The notes beneath the pieces are model-generated. The model saw only the letters and a list, made by a program, of their open reading frames with translations. It was not told the origin of the DNA and ran no database searches. From positions 1 to 19,535 of the forward strand of contig JAEDJD010000030.1 of assembly GCA_016296505.1 (NCBI GenBank): a stretch of 19,535 nt of DNA. Reading direction: 5' to 3'. A program made the translations under genes and the position numbers. Positions 7,187-15,144 of this stretch are shown here, one piece after another. Each line of letters starts with the position of its first letter. Position 1 is the first letter of the stretch. This stretch comes from Oscillospiraceae bacterium. Lineage in GTDB: Bacteria; Bacillota; Clostridia; Oscillospirales; Ruminococcaceae.

Positions 7187-7321
7187 ATAATCTGTATAGG
7201 TTTCGCCTGTCGATCATGTTGATGTTCCGCAGAGAACACGCGATTTTCATGAAAATCCACAGGACGACAGACAAATCTACAATTTCCATCATGAGTATTT
7301 GAAAAAAAGGAGGACTCCGTT

Positions 7322-8347
7322 TTGGATTCTTCATACGATATAATCGCGGCGCTCAGCGATCTGCGCGGCATATCCGGCAGAGAAGCCGCCGTCGGAAAAG
7401 CCGTTGCCGACCGTATACGCCCGTATGCGCCGGATGTCCGCTGCGACAACGGCAATATCATCGCGCGCATCGGACAGGACAGCGCCAAGCCCTCGCTGAT
7501 GTTCTGTGCGCATCTCGATCAGGTCGGCTTTTTCGTCACCGATATCACGCCGGAGGGCTTTCTCCGAATCGGTGCGGTCGGCGGCGTCGACCATCGTTTG
7601 CTGCTCGGTCAGCCCGTGACGATTCTTGGAACAGAAACGCTCTCCGGCGTCATTTCCATTTTGCCGCCGCATCTGCTGAAAGGCGAACAGGCGGTGCCGG
7701 ACGATACACAGCTTTGCGTCGATCTCGGATTTGATTCCGCAGACGCCCTGCGCGACAAAGTCTCACGCGGCGACGCCGTCTGCTTTGCCGCAAAATGCCG
7801 TCCGCTGCTCGGTACGCGCATGACCGGTTCCGCGCTCGACGACCGCTGCGGCGCGGCAAGCCTGATTCTCGCCGCAGAACAAATCAGCCGCATGGAAAAT
7901 CTCCCCTGCAATGTGATATTTGCATTTGTCGGACAGGAGGAGCGCAGCGGACGCGGTGCAAAACGTGCCGCATTCGCAGAACGCCCCGATTACGCAATCG
8001 CCGTAGACGTGACGTTCGGGCTTGCATACGGCGAATCGGAACAGGAAACCTTTGCACTCGGCGGCGGTCCCGCGATCGGCGTTTCTTCGGTGCTCGCTCC
8101 AGAGGTATCCGATGCGCTGACCCATACCGCAAAAGCCCATCATATCCCCTATCAGATCGAAATTATGCCTGAAGCCACCGGTACAGACGCCGACGCGCTT
8201 GCGCTTGCACCAAACGGCTGCAAAGCCGGAACCGTCTCGATTCCGCTGCGCTATATGCACACACCGGTCGAGGTCATTGATATCCGCGACGTCGAACTGA
8301 CCGCGCAGCTTCTTGCGGCATTTGCAGGGAGGTGCGGAACAATATGA
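7322..8347 (+). CDS. M42 family metallo-aminopeptidase (first of tandem pair)
   Basis: This 341-aa cytoplasmic zinc or cobalt aminopeptidase of the M42 family (often annotated endoglucanase/FrvX/YsdC) probably cleaves N-terminal residues from peptides. The metal-binding set is visible: CAHLDQVGF (His64, Asp66), ALDDRCG (Asp173-Asp174), GQEE (Glu206-Glu207, catalytic and ligand), Asp229, and YMHTP (His313). The family loop that reads GGTDAG is GTDADAL here (287-292), still holding the Asp. The start is TTG, supported by AAAGGAGGA at about 7308-7316; no ATG fits. It is first in a unit whose next gene overlaps it by four bases (ATGA). Substrate range cannot be read from the sequence. Confidence 0.9.
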   Translation: MDSSYDIIAALSDLRGISGREAAVGKAVADRIRPYAPDVRCDNGNIIARIGQDSAKPSLMFCAHLDQVGFFVTDITPEGFLRIGAVGGVDHRLLLGQPVTILGTETLSGVISILPPHLLKGEQAVPDDTQLCVDLGFDSADALRDKVSRGDAVCFAAKCRPLLGTRMTGSALDDRCGAASLILAAEQISRMENLPCNVIFAFVGQEERSGRGAKRAAFAERPDYAIAVDVTFGLAYGESEQETFALGGGPAIGVSSVLAPEVSDALTHTAKAHHIPYQIEIMPEATGTDADALALAPNGCKAGTVSIPLRYMHTPVEVIDIRDVELTAQLLAAFAGRCGTI

Positions 8348-9384
8348 ACCGGAATACGCTCAAATCGCTCTGCGAAATCTGCGGCACGTCCGGCAGAGAA
8401 CACGCTGTCCGCAATGCAATTCTCGACGCGCTCAGAGAAATGAATCTGCCGGAGGACGCCGTAACCGTCGATCGGCTCGGTAATATTCTCGTGCATAAAA
8501 AAGGCGCGTCTGCTGCAAAACGAAAGGTCATGTTCTCCGCGCATATGGACGAGGTGGCGCTCATGGTCACCGATATCCATGCGGATGGTACGCTCGGCTT
8601 CGACGCGGTCGGCGGCGTAAGCGCGTCCGCTGTCATCGGCAGGCAGGTGCAGGTCGGAAAAGACCGCATTGCAGGCGTCATCGGCTGCAAGCCAGTGCAT
8701 CTGCTCTCAAAAGACGAGAAGAAAAAGCCTGCCGATCTGCACGGCTTATTCTGCGATATCGGCACAAGCTCCAAGGCGGAAACCGAGGCGCATATCCAAC
8801 GCGGCGATATCATTTATTTTTGCGGCGATCCGCTGGATTTCGGAAACGGCTCCCTAATGGGTAAGGCGATCGACGATCGTTTCGGGTGTACGCTGCTGCT
8901 GGAGCTGCTCCGGACGGAATTGCCCTACGATACCGATTTTGCATTTGTCGTACAGGAGGAGGTCGGACTGCGCGGCGCAGGCGTTGCGGCTGCACAGCTT
9001 GATCCGGATATCGCAATCATATTTGAGGCGACGACCGCCGCCGATCTCGCCGGCTCTACCGGTGCGGAACGCTGCTGCGAACTCGGCAAGGGTGCGGTCA
9101 TATCCTTCATGGACGGCAGAACAATCTATGACAAGGCGCTCTATGATCTTGCGGTATCCCTCTGCACGGCGCAGGACATCCCGTGGCAGACGAAAACAAA
9201 AATCGCAGGCGGCAATGACGCAGGCGCTATTCAGTCTGCCGGACGCGGCGCAAGAGTGCTTGCGGTCAGCGTACCCTGCCGATATCTGCACAGTCCGCTT
9301 TCCGTCATTCGCTATCCAGACGCGGAAGCCTGTGAAAAGCTCGCTTTCGCAATGATTTCTGCATTGCAGGAGGAATCGCTTTGA
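8344..9384 (+). CDS. M42 family metallo-aminopeptidase (second of tandem pair)
   Basis: A 346-aa paralogue of the preceding gene, starting at the ATG that overlaps its stop (ATGA), with GGGAGGTG about ten bases upstream. Ligands are intact: SAHMDEVA (His67, Asp69), AIDDRFG (Asp177-Asp178), VQEE (Glu205-Glu206), Glu228 and RYLHSP (His316). Identity to the first copy looks moderate and is spread over the whole length, so the duplication is old. One difference is that the metal ligand after the EE pair is Glu228 here but Asp229 in the first copy, a variation known to occur in M42. M42 enzymes assemble as tetrahedral dodecamers, so the two subunits could form homomeric or mixed particles (inference). 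It is translationally coupled to both neighbours. Confidence 0.92.
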   Translation: MNRNTLKSLCEICGTSGREHAVRNAILDALREMNLPEDAVTVDRLGNILVHKKGASAAKRKVMFSAHMDEVALMVTDIHADGTLGFDAVGGVSASAVIGRQVQVGKDRIAGVIGCKPVHLLSKDEKKKPADLHGLFCDIGTSSKAETEAHIQRGDIIYFCGDPLDFGNGSLMGKAIDDRFGCTLLLELLRTELPYDTDFAFVVQEEVGLRGAGVAAAQLDPDIAIIFEATTAADLAGSTGAERCCELGKGAVISFMDGRTIYDKALYDLAVSLCTAQDIPWQTKTKIAGGNDAGAIQSAGRGARVLAVSVPCRYLHSPLSVIRYPDAEACEKLAFAMISALQEESL

Positions 9385-10178
9385 TTACTGAACTGAAACG
9401 CCAGACCGAAATTGATCGGCGTTCCCTTGCGGTCTGCCACTACGGACGCAAAATCCTCTGCAATCTGGTCGCATACGGCACAAAATATAGCTTTTGCAGA
9501 TTTTTCCGTATTCGCTCGCAGGATAAAACCGCATGGATGATGCTGCAAAACAGTACGCTGCTCATCAGCTCACAGGCGGATTTTTCGCACGACGCCAATG
9601 CGGCGGAGGAGCTTTCCGTTTTTATTCAGATGCATCAGCCATTCCGCGTCGAGGGCGCGCAGTCTCTGCTTTCCGGTCTGCGGCTGAACGGCTATCAACG
9701 CTTACAGCGCTCGGTATTCCGGCTCGAACCCGGCGGCATCTCTCCGCTTTTCGATCCGGAGCAGGTCAACCGCGCTCCGAAGCTCGACGACGTCTATGAG
9801 ATTCTTGCGGAGGGATTTCCGAATCTCATCGCCTATGACATCTGGCTGACGGATACTTCGCATATGGTGCGGCGCGGTCTGCGGCAGTGCTTTACCTATT
9901 TTAACGTCACAGCGGCGACCGCAATCTATGATTACGGCGATCAGGTGCTGATCGGACAGGTCGCAACAAAGGCTGCGGCACGCGGAAAAGGCTATGCACG
10001 CGATTTTCTGCACTGGATTGCCAATGACCTCGAAGCGCGCGGCAAAACCGGTATCCTCTATGCGCTGGATATCCGAAAAAGCTTCTATGAGGAAATCGGC
10101 TTTACGCTGCTGGAATCCGAATTTGTCTTAGAACGCCTGCACGAAGCAGAACCGGACGGCGGCAAAGGTATTCTGTAA
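9381..10178 (+). CDS. GNAT-like acetyltransferase, substrate unknown
   Basis: A 265-aa protein starting at a TTG that overlaps the previous stop (TTGA), with AGGAGGAA at 9368-9375. The C-terminal half carries the acetyl-CoA motif A of GNAT enzymes: Val194-Ala-Thr, then ARGKGYA (200-206), a helix, and a final strand pair with SFYEEIGF (234-241) typical of GNAT ends. The first about 110 residues are poorly recognisable and may be a second, degenerate GNAT fold. It is cotranscribed with two aminopeptidases, so an amino acid or peptide N-terminus is a reasonable but unproven acceptor. Not assigned to a named family. Confidence 0.75.
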   Translation: MITELKRQTEIDRRSLAVCHYGRKILCNLVAYGTKYSFCRFFRIRSQDKTAWMMLQNSTLLISSQADFSHDANAAEELSVFIQMHQPFRVEGAQSLLSGLRLNGYQRLQRSVFRLEPGGISPLFDPEQVNRAPKLDDVYEILAEGFPNLIAYDIWLTDTSHMVRRGLRQCFTYFNVTAATAIYDYGDQVLIGQVATKAAARGKGYARDFLHWIANDLEARGKTGILYALDIRKSFYEEIGFTLLESEFVLERLHEAEPDGGKGIL

Positions 10179-10229
10179 TCATGACGCCGCATAAGAACCG
10201 TACTTCGGTGTAAAATAAAAGGAGAAATC

Positions 10230-11495
10230 ATGCAATCAGTTTTTGATTTTGACGCGCGGCTGCTCGCGGCGGCACAGGCTGCCGAGGAATCCGCATACGC
10301 ACAGTTTCGGGAGATCGACAGCATCTCCCAGCACGGCAGCGCAAAGGTGCTGCACGCATTCCAGTCCAATAAGGTTTCGGCAGCCTGCTTCGCCGGCGCA
10401 AACGGCTACGGCTACGACGATATCGGTCGCGATACGCTCGACAAGGTCTGGGCGGAAGTCTTTCACACGGAGGACGCGCTCGTTCGGCATCATTTCGTAT
10501 CCGGTACGCACGCGCTCTCTACCGCGCTGTTCGGCGTTCTGCGCACAGGAGATCAGATGGTCTCCGTCACAGGCGCTCCGTATGATACTCTTGAGGAAGT
10601 CATCGGCATCCGCGGCAAGGGCTGCGGCTCGCTCGCAGATTACGGTGTTTCCTATCGGCAGGTCGATCTGAAAGCGGACGGTACGCCCGATTACGACGCG
10701 ATTCCGGAAGCCGTCAAGGGCGCAAAGGTCGTCTATTTGCAGCGTTCGCGCGGTTACTCGCTGCGTCCGGCTCTGACAATCAGCAATATCCGCAAAATCG
10801 TCGAACTGACGCGGACAACCAATCCCGACGCGGTTATCATGGTCGATAACTGCTACGGCGAGTTTGTGGAATATGAAGAACCGACCGACGCCGGCGCCGA
10901 TCTCATCATCGGTTCGCTGATTAAGAATCCCGGCGGCGGCATCGCTGAAACAGGCGGCTATATCGCCGGCAAAGCGGCACTTGTGGAACAATGCGCCTAT
11001 CGTCTGACCTGCGTTGGCATGGGAAAAGAGGTCGGATGCTCGCTGAATCAGTGCCGTTCGATGTATCTGGGCTTATTCATGGCGCCGGAGGTCGTTGCAA
11101 ATGCACGCAAAACCGGTGTATTTGCAGCGTCGCTGTTTCGCGCGCTCGGATTTGAATGTCTGCCTGCCGCCGGACAGACCGCCGGCGATATTATTACGGT
11201 ACTCTCGCTGCGCTCTCCCGCCGCAATGGAAGCATTCTGCGCCGGCATTCAGGCTGGCTCTCCGGTCGATTCCTACGTCACGCCGGAAGCTTGGGATATG
11301 CCCGGCTACGAAAGCAAGGTCATCATGGCTGCCGGTACGTTTACAGGCGGCGCGTCCATCGAGCTTTCCGCAGACGGCCCGATGCGTGAACCGTATGCCG
11401 TATATTTGCAGGGCGGCATCACCTATGGCAGCGGCAAGCTCGGTATCCTGACCGCAGCGCAATCCATGATCAACCGCGGTCTGATTCAATTCTGA
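10230..11495 (+). CDS. Methionine gamma-lyase family PLP protein (YnbB, aluminium-resistance family)
   Basis: A 421-aa cytoplasmic fold-type I PLP enzyme. The start is set by AAAAGGAG (about 10216-10224). The cofactor-binding pattern is clear: SGTHALSTAL (91-100) for phosphate contacts, MVDNCYGE with Asp206 pairing the pyridine nitrogen, and SLIKNPGGG with Lys232 as the Schiff-base lysine. The pattern matches the Met_gamma_lyase family represented by B. subtilis YnbB, historically tagged aluminium resistance. True substrate and reaction are unsettled for this family. It follows the GNAT-like gene by 51 bp with no terminator, so it probably belongs to the same transcription unit. Confidence 0.88.
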   Translation: MQSVFDFDARLLAAAQAAEESAYAQFREIDSISQHGSAKVLHAFQSNKVSAACFAGANGYGYDDIGRDTLDKVWAEVFHTEDALVRHHFVSGTHALSTALFGVLRTGDQMVSVTGAPYDTLEEVIGIRGKGCGSLADYGVSYRQVDLKADGTPDYDAIPEAVKGAKVVYLQRSRGYSLRPALTISNIRKIVELTRTTNPDAVIMVDNCYGEFVEYEEPTDAGADLIIGSLIKNPGGGIAETGGYIAGKAALVEQCAYRLTCVGMGKEVGCSLNQCRSMYLGLFMAPEVVANARKTGVFAASLFRALGFECLPAAGQTAGDIITVLSLRSPAAMEAFCAGIQAGSPVDSYVTPEAWDMPGYESKVIMAAGTFTGGASIELSADGPMREPYAVYLQGGITYGSGKLGILTAAQSMINRGLIQF

Positions 11496-11529
11496 ATATC
11501 AAATATCAAAAAGAAAGGAAGTTTTGAAT

Positions 11530-12318
11530 ATGGCAGGGAAAGAAAATAATGCAGAACTCTCAATCAACAACTATTTTGACGAAGGACTCGCAGACGGCAC
11601 AGAGCCAAATAATCCCTTTGAAATTCTGGAGCCGGAACAATCAAAGAAAAAGAAAGTCGTCAAGCGCAACCATATCAAACGCAAGCGCATTCTCGTGACG
11701 CTCTGCATTCTGCTGATTCTCGTGCTGGCTGCTGTCATTTTCATCTTCATTCAACACCGCCGCAACGACGGTCAGCGCTATGCCAGAAAGCTCTCTGAAA
11801 ATATCGGCAAACAGATCAACTCTGCACAGAAAGCTGCCGGCATTACGCTCAATCAGCGTTCGTCCTATTCCACGCTCAATAATCTCTACGCTTCCTATCA
11901 GGCAATCACCGAGAGCACCAAGAGCTGCCGGATTCAGGGCATCAAGCTGCCGGAATGGGCAATCTTCCTCAATACCGAAGCGGATGAGCTGACAAATGTT
12001 ACGTACTATAACTATGAACTGCTGGAAAAAAATGTATTCGGAACGGAGCGCAAGTCTTATCTGGATCCATACCAGATCAAGGTCGGCACTTCCGCAGAGG
12101 AGGTCGAGACCTTGCTGGATCTGGAACCCTACCGCGTCCAGTATTTACAGGGCAAAACCGAACTGCGTGAATACCGTTACTGCTATGAGGATGGCGATAC
12201 GGATGAGGTCGTATCCTATGTCATCACCGTTGTATGGGATGAAAACGGCGCATTAACTAGCATTTCCGACACAAGAAGAAATTATATCGGCACGCTTCTG
12301 GCAAGTCCGGAGGGATAA
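11530..12318 (+). CDS. Single-pass membrane protein with BLIP/SmpA-like extracellular domain
   Basis: A 262-aa protein of unknown function. The ATG at 11530 has AAGGAAG eight bases upstream; a TTG six bases earlier is too close to it. Residues 1-38 are acidic and cytoplasmic, 39-53 strongly basic (KKKKVVKRNHIKRKR), and 54-74 form one membrane helix, so the C-terminal about 185 residues should lie outside. There, DPYQIKVGTSAEEVETLLD starts a segment that reads like the SmpA/BLIP-like fold (alpha-alpha-beta repeats; I see it by pattern, not alignment) and ends in paired strands (VVSYVITVVWDENG). It lies just before the pseudokinase gene, whose own extracellular part also senses or binds at the surface. 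A joint role is inference. Confidence 0.7.
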   Translation: MAGKENNAELSINNYFDEGLADGTEPNNPFEILEPEQSKKKKVVKRNHIKRKRILVTLCILLILVLAAVIFIFIQHRRNDGQRYARKLSENIGKQINSAQKAAGITLNQRSSYSTLNNLYASYQAITESTKSCRIQGIKLPEWAIFLNTEADELTNVTYYNYELLEKNVFGTERKSYLDPYQIKVGTSAEEVETLLDLEPYRVQYLQGKTELREYRYCYEDGDTDEVVSYVITVVWDENGALTSISDTRRNYIGTLLASPEG

Positions 12319-12433
12319 CGCCCGTTCACCTAAAATCCGCAGCCTTCTCTTGTCCTGTTTTGTCGAAACCGCCGAAAAACATTACAAAAATACTACAATT
12401 TGAAAGCAAATCGGTGCAATCATCGGAAAAACA

Positions 12434-12462
12434 TTGACAGAACGCCGGATTCCTGATAAAAT
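12434..12462 (+). promoter_or_regulatory. Sigma-A promoter of the pseudokinase gene
   Basis: Perfect TTGACA at 12434-12439, a 17-bp spacer and TAAAAT at 12457-12462. The leader of about 80 nt can form a long-range CTGCGCA/TGCGCAG stem (around 12491 and 12525) just before the ribosome site. No terminator is seen after the upstream gene, so read-through is also possible. Confidence 0.8.
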
Positions 12463-12551
12463 GTATCTTGTATCGTCAGAATAGTTTTTCTGCGCATGAC
12501 ATCCAAAGGCTCGACCGCTAGGACTGCGCAGTTTGGGAAGGAGTTTATGCA

Positions 12552-14993
12552 ATGAGCGATCTGAAGCTCTGCTTTGGCTGCATGAAACCGCTGAGCAGCG
12601 GCGAAACCATTTGCGCCCACTGCGGCTACGATCAGAATACCACTACGCTCGCCAATTACCTCAAGCCCGGCACTTTGCTGCATGAGCGCTTTCTGATCGG
12701 CAAAATGCTCGACGCCAATGGCGAAAGCGTCACCTATATCGGTTTTGATACTTCCGTAGAATGTAAGGTGCGTATCCGTGAATATTTTCCGGAGGGTCTT
12801 TGCAGCCGCGTCCCCAACAGTTCAATCATCAATGTCAATTATGAGCATCTTGCGCAGTATAAATCGCTGATGGCGGAATATACTGAACTGAATAAAGCGC
12901 TCGCGCGTATGCGGAATCTCAATCACCTGAATCCCGCGATTGATATGTTTGCTGAAAACAATACAACCTATGCCGTTTATGAGTATCTGGAAGGACGCAC
13001 GCTCCTTGATTACCTCAAGGAAAATGCCGGCGAACTGAAATGGGATACCGTCCGCTGTATTTTTTCGCCGCTGTTTACCTCGCTCAGTCTGCTGCATAAT
13101 GCAGGCGTTCTGCACCGCGGTCTCAGCCCCGAAACGATTTTTGTCACCGATAAGGGCGAAATCAAACTGACCGGCTTCTGCATCTCCGCAGTGCGTACAA
13201 ACGATACCGAGCTTGACGCGGAATTGTTCGACGGCTATGCCGCGCCAGAACAGTATTTTGCCGACAGACAGCAGGGTACATGGACGGATGTTTACGGCAT
13301 CTGCGCCGTACTCTACCGCATCCTGACCGGCTGCCGCGCGACCGATGCTATGTCTCGTCAGGATTATGACAATCTTGTGCCGCCAAACGAGCTGAATCCG
13401 AAAATTCCGGAAAATGTCTCCAACGCCATTATGAACGGTCTGCTGCTGAACGGCGCCGCACGCGTCCGCACAATTACCGATCTCGTGACGATGCTCTTTG
13501 ATACGGATTCGGCTGCCGAACAGCAAGCGGCAGATGATTCTGCTTTTGCAGACGCCGCTCCGGCAAATAAATCTTCAACAGTGGTCTTTCATCCGCAGAC
13601 CTTGCACAATACCGCAGAGCATTCCGACGTCAATCATGCGGCGCATCACGCACATCATGCGTCCTCCGCGCATCCGCAGCCAAGACGACAGAATGTAACG
13701 GATGGTCAGCGTCCGTCAAAGAACGGCACCCAAAATCCAAACGGACAAAGCCGGAATCCACAGCAGCGCAGCGGTCAGCATCCGCAGCAGCGACGTCCTT
13801 CCGGCGCGCCCGGTCAGCGCAGAGCGCCGCAACGCAGTCCGGAAGCCGCTGCAAGAGCCAGACAGGCTGCAAATTCTAACCGTAACGGCTATCCGCAGGG
13901 ACAGCGCCGTCCTGCGGCGGCAGCAGCGGGTGCGCATAATTATAAGGCAAGGGAATATACCGTTTTTGAACGTATCCGTGCGCCGCTGTTTATCGCAATC
14001 CTGTTCATTCTGATCGCTACGCTCGTCATCTGGGCTGTCATAAAGGTATTAAGCGGCCTCAGCAACGGCAATAATGCGCTGATTAAGGATAAAAACAGTT
14101 CTGTCTCGGATAATGTTGTGCCGGCTGACGACGATGATACCACCGAAGAACCGCGTCTTGATTTTATCATTCCGGAGCTTGTCGGCAAAAGCTATTCGAT
14201 CAAAAGCGAAGAAATGGAAATGTATCTGAAGCTGGAACCGGAATTTGTGTTCCGCGAGGATCATGCGAAAGATATGATCTATGACCAGGACATCGAGCCG
14301 GGTACGCTGGTCGCAACCGGCAGTACGTTAAAGGTCAAGGTCAGTCTCGGAACCTCGCAGCTCGTCATTCCGGATTTCAAAGATCTCAAGCTTTCCAAAT
14401 ATCTCAAAAAGCTGGAAGAAATGGGACTTGCCCCCGCAATCGACGGCGGTGGAAACAATAACATTGCCGCCGATACGCAGAATCCGTATACATGGCAATA
14501 TCAGTCGAAAGTCACAACCACCGCGCAGGCGGGCAATTCCGCAACAACTTCTACAACCTCCAAGGATGGTAAAAGGCATATTGTCAAGTATATATCCAGA
14601 GTGGATTATAACTATTCCAACGGCTATGTCTGTGCCGTCGAACCGGAACCGGGTACGCCGTTCAATGCGCTTGACGATTACGAAATCACGATATATTATG
14701 CGTATAATCCGGTTTATATTCGGGTCACGCAGACCGGTACCAGTACAACCCGTACCGGTACGAAGAATACAAAGCTGACCGGCACATCTACTTCCAAAAC
14801 GACGAAAACAACTGCAAAACTGCCGAATGATGAAACGAAACCGCCGATTACTGATCCGCCGCCTCCGGTGACCGATCCGCCGCCTCCGGTGACCGATCCG
14901 CCGCCTCCGGTAACCGATCCGCCGCCTCCGGTGACTGATCCGCCGCCTCCGGTAACCGATCCGCCGCCTGAAAATCCCGAAGATGACGGTTGA
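12552..14993 (+). CDS. Zinc-ribbon / pseudokinase / PASTA-like membrane protein
   Basis: An 813-aa protein, started by GGGAAGGAG at 12535-12543. Order: zinc ribbon (Cys7, 10, 21, 24); kinase fold (about 40-315); His-rich then Gln/Arg/Pro-rich linker (355-465); one membrane helix (478-500); acidic stretch; a PASTA-like domain (about 537-600) and a second, interrupted one (604-715); Thr-rich stalk; and PPPPVTD x5 (769-803). The architecture resembles PknB/PrkC-type kinases that sense cell-wall fragments. The catalytic residues are gone: VAIK reads VRIR (Arg76), the glycine loop is DANGES (54-59), HRDxxxxN reads HRGLSPET (188-195), and DFG reads GFC (208-210). APE (231-233) and the overall fold remain. 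I infer a catalytically dead sensor or scaffold. It has its own promoter and follows a membrane protein of unknown function. Confidence 0.9.
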   Translation: MSDLKLCFGCMKPLSSGETICAHCGYDQNTTTLANYLKPGTLLHERFLIGKMLDANGESVTYIGFDTSVECKVRIREYFPEGLCSRVPNSSIINVNYEHLAQYKSLMAEYTELNKALARMRNLNHLNPAIDMFAENNTTYAVYEYLEGRTLLDYLKENAGELKWDTVRCIFSPLFTSLSLLHNAGVLHRGLSPETIFVTDKGEIKLTGFCISAVRTNDTELDAELFDGYAAPEQYFADRQQGTWTDVYGICAVLYRILTGCRATDAMSRQDYDNLVPPNELNPKIPENVSNAIMNGLLLNGAARVRTITDLVTMLFDTDSAAEQQAADDSAFADAAPANKSSTVVFHPQTLHNTAEHSDVNHAAHHAHHASSAHPQPRRQNVTDGQRPSKNGTQNPNGQSRNPQQRSGQHPQQRRPSGAPGQRRAPQRSPEAAARARQAANSNRNGYPQGQRRPAAAAAGAHNYKAREYTVFERIRAPLFIAILFILIATLVIWAVIKVLSGLSNGNNALIKDKNSSVSDNVVPADDDDTTEEPRLDFIIPELVGKSYSIKSEEMEMYLKLEPEFVFREDHAKDMIYDQDIEPGTLVATGSTLKVKVSLGTSQLVIPDFKDLKLSKYLKKLEEMGLAPAIDGGGNNNIAADTQNPYTWQYQSKVTTTAQAGNSATTSTTSKDGKRHIVKYISRVDYNYSNGYVCAVEPEPGTPFNALDDYEITIYYAYNPVYIRVTQTGTSTTRTGTKNTKLTGTSTSKTTKTTAKLPNDETKPPITDPPPPVTDPPPPVTDPPPPVTDPPPPVTDPPPPVTDPPPENPEDDG
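14856..14960 (+). repeat. Five 21-bp in-frame repeats coding PPPPVTD
   Basis: Exactly 105 bp, five units of ccg-ccg-cct-ccg-gtR-acY-gat. Units differ only at synonymous third positions (GTG/GTA, ACC/ACT), so the array is recent or being homogenised. The product is a stiff, Pro-rich extracellular tail with one Asp per unit. Copy number is likely to vary between strains. Confidence 0.95.
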
Positions 14994-15028
14994 TTCGCAA
15001 AGGCGCTGCGCATCATCATAATCCTACA

Positions 15029-15077
15029 AAAAAGCAGAGTTCAAACGGAATCATTTCCGTCTGAAGCTCTGCTTTTT
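15029..15077. terminator. Terminator after the pseudokinase gene
   Basis: AAAAAGCAGAG (15029-15039) pairs with CTCTGCTTTTT (15067-15077). Inside it TTCA/TGAA and ACGGAA/TTCCGT extend the hairpin. The T run follows on plus; the A run on the left could also stop minus-strand transcripts. It separates spoVAD from everything upstream. Confidence 0.85.
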
Positions 15078-15084
15078 GATTTGT

Positions 15085-15113
15085 GCATAAAGAGTTCAGC
15101 TTTGGAAACACTA
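15085..15113 (+). promoter_or_regulatory. Possible forespore (sigma-F/sigma-G) promoter of spoVAD-spoVAE
   Basis: GCATA at 15085-15089 fits both the sigma-F (GYWTA) and sigma-G (GHATR) -35. GGAAACACTA at 15104-15113 fits the sigma-F -10 pattern GGNNANNHTR, but the spacing (14) is about two bases shorter than consensus. No vegetative promoter is evident here. Forespore expression is what is known for spoVA genes. Confidence 0.45.
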
Positions 15114-15144
15114 TCGGCAAATCTACAAAAAGGGAGATGCTGAT

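Larger units (their letters stand above)
6879..7321. other. Divergent regulatory region between winged-helix gene and M42 unit
   Basis: These 443 bp hold no gene. They contain a pyrimidine-rich leader of the winged-helix gene (6879-6945), a minus-strand TATACT (6948-6953), the repeat array (6954-7042), two ACGTCTGC copies 27 bp apart (7056-7063, 7083-7090), the plus-strand promoter (7158-7186) and the M42 leader with a 16-bp palindrome (7242-7257). Confidence 0.7.

Noticed and set aside
13612..13680. His-rich stretch as a metal-sensing domain in the pseudokinase
   Set aside because: It is part of a low-complexity His/Gln/Arg/Pro linker without a recognisable metal-site pattern.
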